The notes below the pieces were generated by a model, which did no database searches, was not told where the DNA came from, and saw nothing but the letters and a program-made list of their open reading frames with translations. Shown here one piece after another: positions 6,466 through 6,811 of a stretch of DNA of 6,811 bases. Positions within the stretch are counted from its first letter, which is position 1, and the number at the start of each line of letters is the position of its first letter. The translations under genes and the position numbers were made by a program. This DNA is from Bacteroidia bacterium (GTDB lineage Bacteria > Bacteroidota > Bacteroidia > NS11-12g > UBA9320). The stretch is from contig JABDQY010000049.1 in the NCBI GenBank assembly GCA_013042025.1, positions 1 through 6,811 of the forward strand. Reading direction: 5' to 3'.

Positions 6466-6811
6466 ATGGCGAAATATTCACAACCAATGCTGAAAGAAGG
6501 CTCTCTAGAGGATAAAGTTATTTGGGTTACAGGTGGCGGAACTGGTTTAGGGAAGTCGATGGTAAAGTACTTTGTGGAATTAGGAGCAAAAGTTGCCATC
6601 TCTGGAAGACGGGAAGAAAAGCTAATTGAGACAGCTGAAGAAATCTCAAAATCTAATGTCCTGCCTGTGGTTTGCGATGTAAGAGAAAGCAATCAAGTAG
6701 ATGAGGCTCTGAAAAATATTGTTAATCATTTTGGAAGTTTTAATGGTCTAGTAAACAACGCTGCAGGTAATTTTATAAGCCCAACGGAACGTTTAAGCCA
6801 TAGAGCATGGG
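6466..6811 (+). CDS. Short-chain dehydrogenase/reductase resembling 2,4-dienoyl-CoA reductase, N-terminal part
   Basis: The first 115 residues are an NAD(P)-binding Rossmann fold of the short-chain dehydrogenase family. The nucleotide-binding motif is TGGGTGLG (22-29), followed by GRR (47-49), where an Arg after the second strand favours NADPH. CDV (70-72) contacts adenine and NNAAG (97-101) is the structural motif. The segment NNAAGNFISPTERLS closely fits the DECR-like subgroup, which reduces 2,4-dienoyl-CoA during breakdown of unsaturated fatty acids; many Bacteroidota have such a protein. The catalytic Ser/Tyr/Lys region lies beyond the window, so the exact reaction is not confirmed. Two starts are possible: ATG at 6466, or ATG at 6487 (MLKEGSLEDKVI). 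The gene follows the VWA gene by 61 bases but has its own promoter candidate, so it is probably a separate unit. Confidence 0.9.
   Translation, partial: MAKYSQPMLKEGSLEDKVIWVTGGGTGLGKSMVKYFVELGAKVAISGRREEKLIETAEEISKSNVLPVVCDVRESNQVDEALKNIVNHFGSFNGLVNNAAGNFISPTERLSHRAW

Noticed and set aside
6438..6692. Open frame on the minus strand over the SDR start
   Set aside because: It is opposite the intact Rossmann motif and crosses the proposed SDR promoter; no supporting features.

Overview
The window looks like a chromosomal segment of a Bacteroidota bacterium, probably a Flavobacteriia or Cytophagia relative. It is AT-rich and mostly lacks Shine-Dalgarno sequences before start codons. It carries a TonB-dependent receptor with an N-terminal carboxypeptidase-regulatory-like domain, and one promoter-like box of the Bacteroidota type (TAnnTTTG). 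All protein families were recognised by eye from motifs; no database search was possible.

Region 1 (1-3949, + strand) is a tightly packed run of four genes: the C-terminal part of recF, a short DUF721 (DciA-like) protein, rpe (ribulose-phosphate 3-epimerase), and a large outer-membrane TonB-dependent receptor. Gaps are 0, 4 and 27 bases, so one transcript is likely. It joins DNA replication/repair, the pentose phosphate pathway and outer-membrane transport. The receptor has no SusD-like partner beside it, so it is not part of a standard glycan-utilisation pair.

Region 2 (3946-4860, - strand) is a membrane-anchored J-domain protein. It converges on the receptor gene, and the two stop codons share the palindrome CTAG. 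Across a 107-base divergent intergenic region, which contains a perfect 16-bp palindrome, lies region 3.

Region 3 (4968-6404, + strand) is a secreted protein. It combines an N-terminal DUF1573-like Ig domain, a second beta-rich domain, an acidic linker and a C-terminal von Willebrand A domain.

Region 4 (6466-6811, + strand) is the start of a short-chain dehydrogenase resembling 2,4-dienoyl-CoA reductases. It is preceded by a perfect TAnnTTTG box only six bases from the ATG, and it runs off the window.

The housekeeping genes are ordinary. The most interesting part is the divergent pair of J-domain membrane protein and secreted VWA protein around the palindrome. Three of the six visible starts appear to be TTG, each forced by upstream stops. 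No RNA genes, mobile elements or CRISPR arrays were seen, and no gene-free stretch exceeds 107 bases.
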